NCBI GenBank assembly: GCA_024195585.1
Contig: SWBL01000326.1
Span: forward strand, 1 to 58,329
Origin: Aureobasidium sp. EXF-3400
Taxonomy: Eukaryota; Ascomycota; Dothideomycetes; Dothideales; Saccotheciaceae
DNA length: 58,329 nt
Direction: 5' to 3'
The stretch's first letter is position 1; each line of letters opens with the position of its first letter. The notes beneath the pieces are model-generated. The model was given only the letters and a program-made list of their open reading frames with translations. It made no database searches and was not told the origin of the DNA. The translations under genes were made by a program, and so were the position numbers. Shown here piece by piece: positions 42,175-53,311 of the stretch.

Positions 42175-42312
42175 CACCGTAGGCAGGAATCGAACCTGCG
42201 ACCTCCCGATCTTTGAGAGAGAGTATTAGGATTTTAGGTAAGCGAGTATTAGGGGACTTAGGTAAGCGAGTTTAGGAACTTAGGTTACTGGATCGGGCTG
42301 CACCACCACGGC
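42175..42312 (-). pseudogene. tRNA-like locus interrupted by a tandem array
   Basis: On the minus strand the 3' end is tRNA-like: variable loop AGGTC, T-arm GCAGG-TTCGATT-CCTGC (B box), acceptor strand CTACGGT and discriminator G, then a T-run (TTGTTTTTTG) resembling a Pol III terminator. 5' of it, GCCGTGG can pair with CTACGGT in all seven positions (two G-U), TGGTGCAGCCCG resembles an A box, and CCCGA...TCGGG can form the anticodon stem. But the D-arm is too short and the anticodon loop is about 80 nt, filled by three copies of a 23-24 bp repeat. No canonical U33-anticodon can be assigned. It is most likely a disrupted tRNA gene. Confidence 0.5.
42221..42290. repeat. Tandem repeat, 23-24 bp x 3
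   Basis: Units at 42221-42243, 42244-42267 and 42268-42290 share GAGTATTAGG...TTAGGTAAGC (the third is GAGTTTAGG...TTAGGTTACTG). They lie inside the tRNA-like locus. Confidence 0.8.
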
Positions 42313-42678
42313 TTTCTTGGCTTGTTGGAGGGGACAGGAAAAAGGCCGTATATAAAGGTAGGTGGAGAAAGAGTGGAATGGTTGCGGGAGGGACGTCGCA
42401 TGAGGGAGTTTCCTGGCCAATTAGCTTTCCAGGTGATCGGTGCTCGACCTATCAGGAGGAACAGAACCGACAACAAAGTGAGACTCGGAGTCTTCGACGC
42501 CTTCGACAGGTTTGTATATCGACTTTTGGCAAGTAGATATTGAACTGTTTCACTAGGAGCCTGGTCAGAATTGTGAGAGGGTCTAACGAGCCCGATCGGT
42601 CAGTCTATAATCCAATATTTATGTATACAACAAACGAAGACAATGGTTTTCATCATGAGATGCAGACGACAGCGTTTT
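42313..42678. other. Intergenic, nothing supported
   Basis: 366 bp between the tRNA-like locus and the stop of the NAPE-PLD-like gene. No gene or clear signal. Confidence 0.5.
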
Positions 42679-44078
42679 TCAATATTCGCGGCTCTCGCCA
42701 ATATCGCAGGTATCGAAGACGCCAGTCTCAGGCATGTCTTTCCAGGCCATAGCCTGCTTGAGTAGCTTCGGAGGCTCAAGAACATCTTCTTCGGTGAGTA
42801 CCCATGTGCCTGCAGTTCGTCAGTAAGCTTGTCCACATTGATTTCATAATTAAGACTCACCCCAGTGAATGCCGAGCGCTTTCTTGCATTGTGTGTCAAT
42901 GAAGATGTTGACGCTGTCAAATGGATTGGCGTGCATGGGAGACATGATGAAACGAGGGTCATATGCTCCGATAGGGATCAAGCCCAAATCGAAAGGACCT
43001 CTGAGGTCTCCAATCTCCTTGAATGCAGGACATGTCGGGTAAGTGTATTTTTCATCATAGTCGTTCACTTCCTCAGGAAGGTCAGGGACTGAGCGATAGC
43101 CAGTATCTCCTCCAAACCAGATCTTCTTGCCGCCACTCTCGACACTCCATGAGCCCCATAGCGTGTGTGACTTGTCAAAGGGGGTACGAGCACTTGTGTG
43201 TTGGCATGGCAAGCAACCAATGACAGCTTTGATGTCTTCAGCACCTCCTGCGTTCACGGTAGAGCCAGTCTCAGTGTGTGCAGTTTCTGCATCTTGCTTC
43301 TTTGCTGACAGAGTAAAGTCTCGCGACTCCCACCAGTCCAGCTCGGTCATGTTATCAATGCCGCACTTGGTGAACCAGGCTTTGTTGCCCAATGGGGCCC
43401 AGAAATGAACATTGGGATGCTTCTCTTTGATCTTCATAACGGTAGGGTAGGATAGATGGTCGTAGTGACTGTGTGAGATGACGACTGCATCAATGATGGG
43501 AATGTCGGCGACGTCAACGGGGCATGGCGTGTATCGTTTCGGACCCATGAAGCTGAAGGGACTGCATCGTGGCTCGAAAACGGGATCGAAGAGGACTCTG
43601 AGGCCACCAGGGAACTCGACGTAGTAACAGGCATGTCCCAGCCATGTTGCTCGTAATGTCTTGGTCTCGCGTGTGGGCAGGAAGTCTGGTTTTTGTACGG
43701 GTACGGTGGGTGGTGTTGTATCGGGAGTCTTGGATTTGCCTTTGAGTTTGCGCCTGGATATGATGATCAGCGATGTGCGACACTTGGACAAGGTGGCTTT
43801 GTATACCAGATCAAGGCAGAGAGGATCTGTGGGGCTGTGCGGTCAACGTAGGACTCCCAGGGATTGATGAAGCCCTTTCCGTTCTTGTTGTGATGGCTCA
43901 ATTTGGCAGTGTCTTTGGGCACAGCACCAGTAGCTCGTGAAGAGGACGAGACTGTTGCGTACAAAGCCGACGAAGTTGCTGACGAAGACATTCTGGCGCT
44001 GCTATGGAACAAGCTCTGCTGATGCTTGACAATCTTCTGAGCAATTGAAGGATTGCGCAATCGCAGTGTGGAAAGCAT
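42679..44078 (-). CDS. NAPE-PLD-like metallo-hydrolase (Fmp30-type), 3 exons
   Basis: Exons 44078-43807, 43753-42861 and 42809-42679 (introns 53 and 51 bp) give 431 residues. The N-terminus (MLSTLRLRNPSIAQKIVKHQ) is a basic mitochondrial-type presequence. After the first junction comes WRKLKGKSK, then TWLGHACYYVEFPGG, the metal motif HSHYDH at residues 185-190, WFGGDTGYRS and LGIHWGTW, completing the five-motif metallo-beta-lactamase site of N-acyl-phosphatidylethanolamine phospholipase D. The C-terminal exon supplies EEDVLEPPKLLKQA, conserved in the family. Yeast Fmp30 is a mitochondrial inner-membrane member linked to cardiolipin and PE homeostasis. An internal Met31 could start a shorter cytosolic form. 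The last exon is invisible without splicing. Confidence 0.93.
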
Positions 44079-44548
44079 CACACCAGGCAGCAGGTCACCA
44101 GCCTCGATATATATTATACAATGGCCAATAAAGGCTATGGTGTAGGAATGTGATGCCGCCAGCTCCGGACCAAAGAAAAGTGCGAACCTTATCTCCGGAG
44201 AGTGGCTTTAGGCAGCTCAATTACCTATGCATTGTTCATGGTCGACACTATATTACAATTGTAAGACGATCAGATGTGGAAGTTGGAGCATCTCAGCTTG
44301 ACGACAAATCAACGGGTGGTCCGATTGGAATCGACGAGACAATCGAACCTTCTCAAATCAAGACGTGGTCAGCAAGACCAAGCAAGCTCATGCGGGCGCT
44401 CATGTGAAAAAGCGGAGGCGCGTTACCTTCGTGTCTGGCTGCCATCCGTTCGTCTTCGACATACCACCTAGTAGACATTATATAGTGTCGCACGTAGTCG
44501 TCGCCCTGAGTCGCGTGATCGCTGTCGCGCAGCGAAGCTTCTGTCGCT
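44079..44548. other. Divergent promoter region
   Basis: 470 bp between the start codons of the NAPE-PLD-like gene and the large fungus-specific gene, with a TATATATTATA element near 44108 on the side of the minus-strand gene. No gene seen. Confidence 0.5.
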
Positions 44549-47500
44549 ATGGCGCCTCAGTGTCAGGCCTTGTACGTGTCGGATGAACGGCGATGCAGCG
44601 AGGAAGCTACCAACGTCAATGGTCTGTTCTGCTCCTTCCACGCAAGACAGGTCTACAGTAAGCATGAGCGCCTTCCGTAGAGCTCAAAACGTGGGTTGAC
44701 ACGAGTAGGTTTGTACAAGGGTTATAAGCGCAGAGGTGCCCAATTAGATGCTCTGCAGAAAGATCCTCCTTCCTACCTTGCCGACTGTCCACTCCATAAA
44801 ATTACCTTTGACGACATAGATCATGAGGAAACTCTCAGAATCCTACACGCCTATCTCTTCAAGCAGAATGGCTTACTCGATCGTTGTATCCGTGCTCGTA
44901 GACTCCACCACTCTCGTTTCTACGCTCTCGAGCTCGACTATGGTCACCAACACTACCTGGATCATCTTATCAGCGAGAAGCACAATACTGGCCGTGCTCT
45001 CGAGCGACTCGAAAGACGAACTGCCGAAGTCCTGTACAAACAGCAACAGTGGTTCGGCTGGGTCCGTAATCTTGAGGACGATGAGGAGAAGGAACGCGAT
45101 GCCGAGAAGAAGAAGATCAAACAAGAAGCCGCCTTGTTCAGGCGTCACTGGAAGGATGTGTCCGCTCGTATAGACAAATTGAGGCAGAAGGAGAACGACA
45201 AGAGACAGGCAGAATATCTCGACAAGGTCTGGGAGGAACGTAACAAGTTCGAAGCCGAACTCACTGCCGAAGGAGAAGGCGACGAAGAATGGGATCCCAT
45301 CGAAGATGTTGTCGAGGACGAACGCGGCAGCTATATCGACCTCATCCGACGCTTCTTGTGGCTCGCAGAACCCATCACCGCCTCATCCGACGAGCCAACA
45401 TCTCCGAAGCCTGCTGCCGCAGCTGCTTCAGCCTCCAAGAAAGAGAACGAGATCCCTGAAGCCGCCAACAAGCAGCCTCCTGCTAAGGACTCCGCCACTT
45501 CTCAGGCACTCGTCGAGACTAGCAAGTCTAAAAGTGCCAGAAAAAAAGCGCGCCAAAAGGCCAAGGCACAGGAGGATAAATCGGCTCTGCCTTTGGCTAT
45601 CAGAACGATACTGGATACTGCGAAGCCTGGCGAAGTTCACATTGAGACACCGGAAGAAGTTCGTACCCGCCTGCGTGAAGGCCAGACTATGAACGGTGTG
45701 CTACAGACCTTCGATCCTGAAGATCCCGCGAACACGCAATTTCTCACAGACAAGACTTTCCCTCTCGCTGACGACGAGATCGACACTCTGATGCAGCAGA
45801 TCCCCGACATCAAGCAGTTGTTGTTTTGTCGATTGTTGCTTGGTTATGCTAGCCTGCTGCCAGCGGCCTTGCGAGCTGAGAACGTCGACGAGTTCCTCGC
45901 TAATCCATCCGTAACTAACGCAGAATTGAGAGACCTGTGCCTGAAGATGGAACAGCCTGGGTTGCAACAGTTACGTGATGCGTGTGCTGATCTTGGTCGT
46001 GAAGACGAAGAGCTGGACGACGAGGACACCACGCCTGCTACAAGTGCTGAAGCACCTGCTGGACGTACAAAGTTCACATCAAGACCTATGTACCCTGTCA
46101 AGAATGTGAAGACCAAGCGTGAGAAAGAGCTCAAGGAGAAGCGGGAGAGAACTATGCCTGACAACATGGATTCTACGACCTTTGTTGACTTTGGTGATGT
46201 GGATGATCAGCAACAATATCGCATTAAGAGGATTCGTGTCAAGGTTTGTGGCAGATTCATCTACAACTATCGTGAGTGCTTGAGGTATCACAATCGAGGA
46301 GTGTTTCTAACAATTCACAGCTAGCGAGAAAGCTATGTCTAGAGGTGGATGGCTGCAGTTCTCAGTCATTGCCAAAGACTGTTCCTTGTTCCAGGCAGTA
46401 AGCCTGGCTCGAAGTTGGGATGAATTCTTTGAGCTCAACATTCTCACCTGCAATCATTACTTCCCTGCTGCTCAGTGGGCATCGTGGATCAGAAGTATCA
46501 CTCACGAGCAACTGCTCCAAGTCGGCTTCATTCCCTACTACCAGATGGATCAAGCGCATCATATGACATCGCATCACCAAACAGGGTCTCGTGCTCATGG
46601 ACAGCGTCGCACTCATCATGCTGTCGAAACTCGAAACTTTGTATGTGCTCATATGAAGCGCAACGATCCAGTCACCAGACGCTGGATTCAGTACGCTGTC
46701 ATGGAGTCTTACAAAATGGCAATCATGGTTCGCGATGGTCGAACTGGCAATGTCATTGTCGAGCCACCCGAAGAACATAAATGGCTCATCAGAACCAAGT
46801 CCGGTGTTGGACGAGCGAGTCGAGCTGAATGGAAGACCGTCAAGGAAATCGATGACGAGTTCTGGGACACGATTGATCGTTCCCGCAAGTGGCATCTCGG
46901 CTTCAAGGACTATTACGATATTGTGGTCTGGGATATCGAAAGTGGTGAACACTACTCTTCCTTGTACAACTCTATCCAAGAACTGCTCATCAGAGCTCTG
47001 CGATTTAGAGGTAGGATCTTTCAATTTCGCGTACCAAGTCATATGCTGATACTGCAATAGATCCAAAAGACTTCTACAAGCCTGCCGAGCATGTCTTGCG
47101 CACACTCACCCGTGACGAGCATCTCTCCCGTGCAAGAGACCTTCGTCCAGATGAAGTTGGTCAGGGAAAGAGTATCTGGGACTGGATTCATAGCGATAGT
47201 ACCAGGATGAGATACTTCTCACGAGGTATCGATGGAAGCCACAGAGAAGAGGCACCCCCTCATTTGCTGTACAAACAAGAGGACATGTTGGAGGACCAGG
47301 TTCTCTTCCCATGGGATCGCAGTTTGTGGCCCAATGAGGAAGTTCCCGAAACGGCTAGCAAGATCATCGCAGTCGCGAAAAAGGCCGCAGATCTTACACC
47401 AGCAAACTCGGGTCACGAGCTGATGTTGGCAGATGCCGATACCGAGTCCAACGGCGGTGATGAGGGTGTGCTTGCTAGTCAGACCGGCAAGATGCACAAC

Positions 47501-49021
47501 TTCGAACACCACGGTCTGGATCTCAATCGCTGGATCAACGACCTTGATACCGATGAAGAGCTTAGCGATACTGAATATCAAGAAGTCTCAGAAGGTGAGG
47601 ACGATGGCAGCGATTGGGAGTCTGACGAGGAATATGCTGAAGGTGTTATCGAAGAACTCTCAGAAGCGGCTGGCGTAACCATCCGTGGCCGCTGGGTTGA
47701 CGACCATAATGAGAAGGAGCCTAGATGGCAAGATATGGTCATGGCTCTGGAGCTTTGGGAAGACCCTTCACTCTCAAACCTCCGCGAAAATAAAGCTGTT
47801 GGGTATCGCCCACCGAGATTACCTCCTAACGCCATGACCTCGGCAGGAGAGATGGAAGACATGAAGGAAGAATGGGAGCTCTTCATTGATAGAACCAGAG
47901 CTAGCAGTTTCAAGGAAGCCTGGCACAAAGCTGATCTTGAACCTGGAGCTCAAGAGAGATATGCCGAGACGCAGAAGATTATGAAAGCATATGTCGACTT
48001 CTTCGCCAAAGGGACTAAAGGTCCTTGGGCACCGGGTATGCTCGAGCGTCAATTCATGCTCATGATGCTTCTCGAAGTTGGGCCAGACGTGCACCGTAGG
48101 GTTAAGCGCGACATGACATTCGCCAATGCCATGATAACATGCTTCTTCGAGGGAAACAATCCCTTCTTCGCTTCTGAAGAAGGTCGTCCTTGGAGCAACT
48201 CTACACTCTTTGACCAGGAAGCCCGCGCGAAGATGATCCCTGATGTCCGTTCCTCACACTCGAACCGCATTCGAAGTGCTGATCAGTGGAAAGAATGGGA
48301 CAAGGTCCGCCACGAGGTAATGAAATCGGGGCAAGGAGTATTCCTCTGGGCTTCTGACAAGTACCCGCAGGACTGGAAGTGCATCACCAGACCCACCATA
48401 GCCCATCTCTACCGCCACGGTCTACTAGCCCCACGCTACAAACCCGAATACTCAGGCTGCGCCGTCGTCCTCGAAGAACCCAGCCGACCAGGGAAACCAG
48501 AACTATACTTTGACTTCCGCGAAGACGCCCAAGAGATGAAACCACGCCAACCCATGCAAGACCCACTCAAAGTAAAACCTCTGCTGGACTCTGCCCGCGA
48601 CTACGCAGCCAAAAACCCAGACGCCTATTTCTCCTTCCTGCGCATCTGGTCCGCACCACACTTCTGGCCTTTGATGCTCGGCTATGACAACCGCGACGGC
48701 ACCTCCTTCGCCGACGACATCGGGCGCACCTGGGAGTGGAAATTCGTCCCCAAAGACATGCCCTTCAGCGAGTGGAGCATCCATCACGCTCTGCGTCTGC
48801 GCCTCGCCGAGTACGAGAAAATGATTGAGGGCAAGATATTCCTTAAGGGAGATAAATTGCTGGTTGTTGGCAAGAATTGGGGCATGTGTAGAAATTACTC
48901 GACGATTGCGTATTTTGCGCTTACGACGAGACCGTGGAGGTTAGAGGTTGATGTGTGGAAGAGTTTCTTTGGTGTCAAGTTGGACTTTTTGGAGGGCTTG
49001 GATGAGAGGTGGTGGGAGTAA
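44549..49021 (+). CDS. Large fungus-specific protein of unknown function, 4 exons
   Basis: Exons 44549-44657, 44709-46271, 46321-47010 and 47061-49021 (introns 51, 49 and 50 bp) give 1,440 residues. The big frame near 44696 has no ATG; joining it to an upstream exon through ACA|GTAAGC and TTGAC...GAGTAG|GT yields MAPQCQALYVSDERRCSEE...GLFCSFHARQVYSLYKGYKRR. This places a Cys/His-rich element (C5, C16, C31 and H34) before the conserved LYKGYKRR block. A coiled-coil-like charged region (about 100-230), Ala/Lys-rich linkers and several Trp-rich blocks follow (IQYAVMESYKMAIM, KWHLGFKDYYDIVVWD, WEWKFVPKDMPFSEWS). I recall a conserved Pezizomycotina family with the same opening, but no function or named domain. 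No membrane spans or signal peptide. Confidence 0.8.
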
Positions 49022-49360
49022 TGTTTTATGTTGTCTCGAAGATTTTCGGTATATTCTTCGGATATCTTGATGATTTGCTTATCCCTTTTTCTGGCAAACA
49101 TACTATTCACAGAACAATGACACTGAGCTGGCCTACCAATAACAGAATTCGGACCTAACAACAAGAGTTCTTTGGATGTTGCAGTGAACTGGTCGACAGG
49201 GTGTATCAATCATAGGATCATGTTGATTTGATAGGCTAATGTGAATACAAATAAAGGACATCAAGACTCGTAACCTTCTTCTTTCTCATCCCCAACCAAC
49301 CCATCGTCCCACTGTGCACACTTTGATACTTCTCCGTGATCGAAAAAAGGCAAGACACAA
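49022..49360. other. Convergent 3' flanks, no gene seen
   Basis: 339 bp between stops of two convergent genes. It should contain both polyadenylation regions. Confidence 0.5.
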
Positions 49361-51672
49361 CTACTGCATCTTCTTGACCTCGGGCGGCGGTGCAGCTCTA
49401 TCAATCAATCCAGCACCAACCTGCGCAGTCTCATGCCAATTCCTCTGTCTAGCCCAGAAGCGATCCTCGATCCTCGAGCTCTTGAGACTACTCTGTCTAG
49501 CCTCCTCCTCCAGACTCTCTCTAGTAATCTTTTCGCCAAACTTGCCGACTTGAGGCAAGGTTTGGCTGAGGGATTCGGAAAAGTAGCGTTGGTGAACCAG
49601 GTAGCGGTCGCGACGTTCTTTTTGACGGCCTGGCGAGTCGATTTTGCTGATGCCGACGTGGACGGCCCAGCGGATGAGGAGGTAGCTGTGTTCAGCGAAG
49701 AAGATGGTGAGGAGGAGTGCCCAGCCGCGGATATCCTTGGGTGTGCCGTCGGGACCTAGGCCATCGTTGCTGAAGAGGTAGACAAGGGCGGCGGTGGTGA
49801 TGCTACCTAACCAGGACAGGAAGGACAGAGAGTCCAGCCAAGGACCGATGGTGTCGGCGCGTTCGGGAATGGGACGTTGCATCTCAATACAGATCTTGAC
49901 GGCGTCGGCGCGGAGCTCGAGCCAGTTGTTGGCGAGGAAAGAAACGGCAGTCAAAGGCCAGACGGTGCTGAAGAGTGCCAGGTAGCCGAATTGGACAACC
50001 ATTTCGCGAAGGTCGGAGGTGACATTGTAGACATCAAGCTCGGCTTCACGACGAACGCGGGCCAGGAAGGCAGCCTCATCGGGATTGTCGCTCTCAGCAG
50101 GAGTAGTGGTAGGGCGGCCATTCTTTGCGGCACGCTCACTCTGCATCTCCTTATACTTGGTGAAGCCTTGACGTTTGAGGTAAGGTACAACAACCTCCAT
50201 ACCAAGGTTGACAATCTGAGCAGTGACGGTGAAGTAGATGATCTGCTTGCGTAGGCGGTCAGGGTTGATGACAAATGAGCCAGCCTTAGGTGCCTGCAGC
50301 TGCTTCTCGTTCTCGGCGAAAGGTCTAGCAGTCAAGCTGAAGACGTCGAGGAAAGGAACCACGACGCTGCCAAAGGGGACGTAGACGAAAGCGGTCAAGA
50401 ACACGGGCAGATATGAGGTGATGAAGTTCAGAACGAAGATCTTCTGGGTCATGGCATAGTCGTAGGCGTCGTCTGTCTCGTAATTCTCAAACTTGGTCAA
50501 ACGTTCAGCAAAAGTGGTGAGAATGCCATTCAAGACGGGCATGACGGTGGTCAAGATGATGGTAGGAAGGAAGACCTGGAGTAATTAGCAAAGCATGTGC
50601 AGCTGTCACAGACAAGGACTTACGAGCAAAGACTTGAGAGGCCCGCTGTAGACCTCGGAGAGGAAGATTTCGATGCCGAAACAAGTAGCGATCAAGCTTC
50701 CAAGCACAGTGGCTGCAGCAATGGCGAAAGGAATCTGAAGAAGCTGGCGTTGTAGACGCTTGGTGACAGGGAAGATCTGCATCTTCTCGCCAGTGACCGG
50801 ATCTGTGCCTTCCTGCTCGTGCTCAAAGTGTCTACGCTTAGTCTGAATGTTGGAGACACCACGGACACCCCATCTCACACCAAGATCAACTTCCTGGTGC
50901 TTCCAGTACTCGACAAAGACGATGCACCACAAGGTGCTGACGATGGCGTAAATAGGCGAGAACTTGCCCAAGAGAAGCCAGGCGGTGGCTCCGAAAGCAG
51001 CGGGAAAGACGAGGAAGGTGAAGTAAGACTGGGTGAAAGCAAAGTAGAAAGCAATCTTCTCGCCCAATCTGTTTCTGATCTCGTCGAGATCTTCGGGCTC
51101 CAGAAGGTATTTCTTGGTCCATCTCTTGATCCACTCTTTGTTGTAGGCGTGATCGTGTAGGGCAAAGATGGACTCTACGTTCTTCCACTCTCCTTCTTTG
51201 GGAGTGATGGCAGCACCACCTTCTTCTTCGGAATTGGTGATCATGCGGTAAATGATGCGATAGCGCTCGGCTTCGTGGAGGGGCTCCTCTTCAAGAGCCT
51301 TGCGAGTCTCCTTCGGCGGGGCTGCTGATCTGACGCCGTGGATCCAGTCCTTGATTCTGGAGCGATATACCTCTGCGTTGACGTGGTCTTCGCTGGCGAC
51401 CTTGACGAAGATCAACAGGGAGTGGTTGTCTCCATTGCGGACTTCAGTAGCCAAACCGATCTTGGCGAGTCTTTCTACAAGGAGAGCAAACTTCTTTCCT
51501 GCTTCAGCCTTGGCTGCAGAGGACAATTAGACATGTCAATGGATGCAGTAGGATTCATCGTACTGGTAGTTGCGAAGCGAAAGACAATGACATAGTCAAC
51601 CTCCATGTTTGTCTTGACGCCCTTTTCATTGTTCTTGAACATGGGGTTCATGGACGTCGGTGAGCTTGCCAT
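49361..51672 (-). CDS. TMEM16/anoctamin lipid scramblase, 3 exons
   Basis: Exons 51672-51564, 51513-50624 and 50575-49361 (introns 50 and 48 bp) give 737 residues, within a few residues of the structurally known fungal TMEM16 proteins. A cytosolic N-terminal ferredoxin-like domain (VDYVIVFRF..., LATEVRNGDNHSLLIFVK) leads to VESIFALHDHAYN and about ten membrane spans. The calcium-site segment NNWLELRADAVK places Glu553 and Asp557 four apart as in the family. Fungal TMEM16s are Ca2+-activated phospholipid scramblases, and the yeast relative Ist2 tethers ER to plasma membrane. The short C-terminal tail is basic and charged, without an obvious Ist2-type cortical sorting signal. The N-terminal exon is supported by the FRFATTTKAEAGKK junction. 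Confidence 0.95.
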
Positions 51673-52164
51673 GTTGTCGCCAATGTGATGGAATGACTTC
51701 TCAGGTGTTGGATCGAGGACAATGACAACCTGGCCAAGGTTGGTATAATGACTTGAGAGCTCGCGGCTGGAAACTTGATCGCGAGTGCGTGGTCCCTACG
51801 TCATCTCGACAGCCGTTTCACATGCAGCTTTGTCCACTATTCAAGCCCTTGACCAGGCAAACCCCCACCCAACGCTCATAACACATCTTTGGTATAGGCC
51901 TTGTGTATTGTGCTGACATACATCTTTGCAGATGAGGGAACTCACGACCTTCATTCAATCCAACCTCTTTTTTTATATGTGATTCTTGCCGTAGACTCCA
52001 CTGGTTAATCTCGGCCAACTTGAAGAGTGAGGCTTCACTACCGAGACCTTCACATGCATCTTGTCCAACCATCGACGATCCGTCCATCCATTCAATAAAC
52101 ATCAAATCTGCTTCGCATACCCACAAACTCACTCTTTGGCATGACTCGATAATAAATTCCAAAC
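51673..52164. other. Divergent promoter region
   Basis: 492 bp between the start codons of the TMEM16 gene and the phosphoesterase gene. No separate gene is supported. Confidence 0.5.
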
Positions 52165-53133
52165 ATGCTCTCTCCCTTTGCGCCTCCCTCGCCATTCGAG
52201 CCGCCATCTCTGCTCTACCTCTTCCTACTCTCCCCACCAAAGTTCCTCCTCAGGACGCTGCACCGCCTAATCTGCATCTTCCGCTCATCGCCATCACTAC
52301 CACAGAATTTACTGCCCATAAGGGTCGTCTGTCTGTCAGACACACATTGCCAGATACCCGCTTCTGTTCCACATGGCGATCTGCTAATCCACGCCGGCGA
52401 CCTCACACAAGCCGGCACACCCAAAGAACTTCAAGCCCAGCTAGACTGGCTAAACTCTCTACCTCACACGCATAAAGTCGTGATAGCAGGAAACCACGAC
52501 ACCTACCTCGATCCCCGGTCTCGCAAAACCCTACCAGCAGAAGATATCGACAACGCAAGTCTGAATTGGGGAACTCTACACTATCTCCAGCATTCAAGCA
52601 CAACTCTCACATTCCCAAATCATCGAAATCGGAAATTGGAGGTTTATGGCGCGCCGCAGATTCCCGCTTGTGGGGGTAACGAGTTTGCGTTTCAGTATCC
52701 TAGAGGGAGGGATGCGTGGTTTGAGACTGTGCCGGCTGGGGTTGATGTCTTGGTTACGCACACACCGCCAAAACACCATATGGATCTCTATGGTTTAGGG
52801 TGTGAGCATTTGCTGGCTGAGATTTGGCGGGTTAAGCCACGGTTGAACGTGTTTGGACATGTACATGCTGGAAGAGGCAAAGAAGTCGTGTATTGGGATG
52901 ATGCGCAGAAGGCTTTCGAGGATGGGTGTAGTAGGCCGAATGGTTTGATCAGGGGTATGGTGGATCTGTGGCTCTGGATGGATGTGGTCAAGGTCGTTTG
53001 GCATGGTGTTTCGAATGTTGTTTGGGACCGCGTTTGGGGTGGTGAAGGAAGGGCCACGAGGATGGTTAACGCTAGTGCCATGTATATCAATACTGGCCAG
53101 CTGAAGAACATGCCGCAGGTGGTCGAGATCTGA
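52165..53133 (+). CDS. Calcineurin-like metallophosphoesterase
   Basis: 322 residues, single exon. A hydrophobic N-terminal stretch (about 14-40) may be a membrane anchor. The di-metal site is complete: SDTH (Asp59, His61), GDLT (Asp79), GNHD (Asn110, His111, Asp112), THTPP (His199) and GHVH (His232, His234). The order and spacing match the small fungal/MPPED-like group of calcineurin-type phosphoesterases. They hydrolyse phosphomonoesters or diesters with two metal ions; the natural substrate is not known. Confidence 0.93.
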   Translation: MLSPFAPPSPFEPPSLLYLFLLSPPKFLLRTLHRLICIFRSSPSLPQNLLPIRVVCLSDTHCQIPASVPHGDLLIHAGDLTQAGTPKELQAQLDWLNSLPHTHKVVIAGNHDTYLDPRSRKTLPAEDIDNASLNWGTLHYLQHSSTTLTFPNHRNRKLEVYGAPQIPACGGNEFAFQYPRGRDAWFETVPAGVDVLVTHTPPKHHMDLYGLGCEHLLAEIWRVKPRLNVFGHVHAGRGKEVVYWDDAQKAFEDGCSRPNGLIRGMVDLWLWMDVVKVVWHGVSNVVWDRVWGGEGRATRMVNASAMYINTGQLKNMPQVVEI

Positions 53134-53311
53134 TCCAGAGTAATCATAACGAGTATGCTTGCACAGAATTGATCGTTTTTCCTGGCGAGAAGTAAAGACC
53201 TCTGGCAGAATCCAACACTGTTATGATCCACTTGGAGGGATGTGAGAAGTCAATGAACAGTTCGAAAGGGTATAATATTTCCAGGGATGACAACAAAAAT
53301 TCAAAAACACT

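Noticed and set aside
46362..47105. 247-codon minus-strand frame
   Set aside because: Antisense to exon 3 of the large fungal protein, no motifs of its own.
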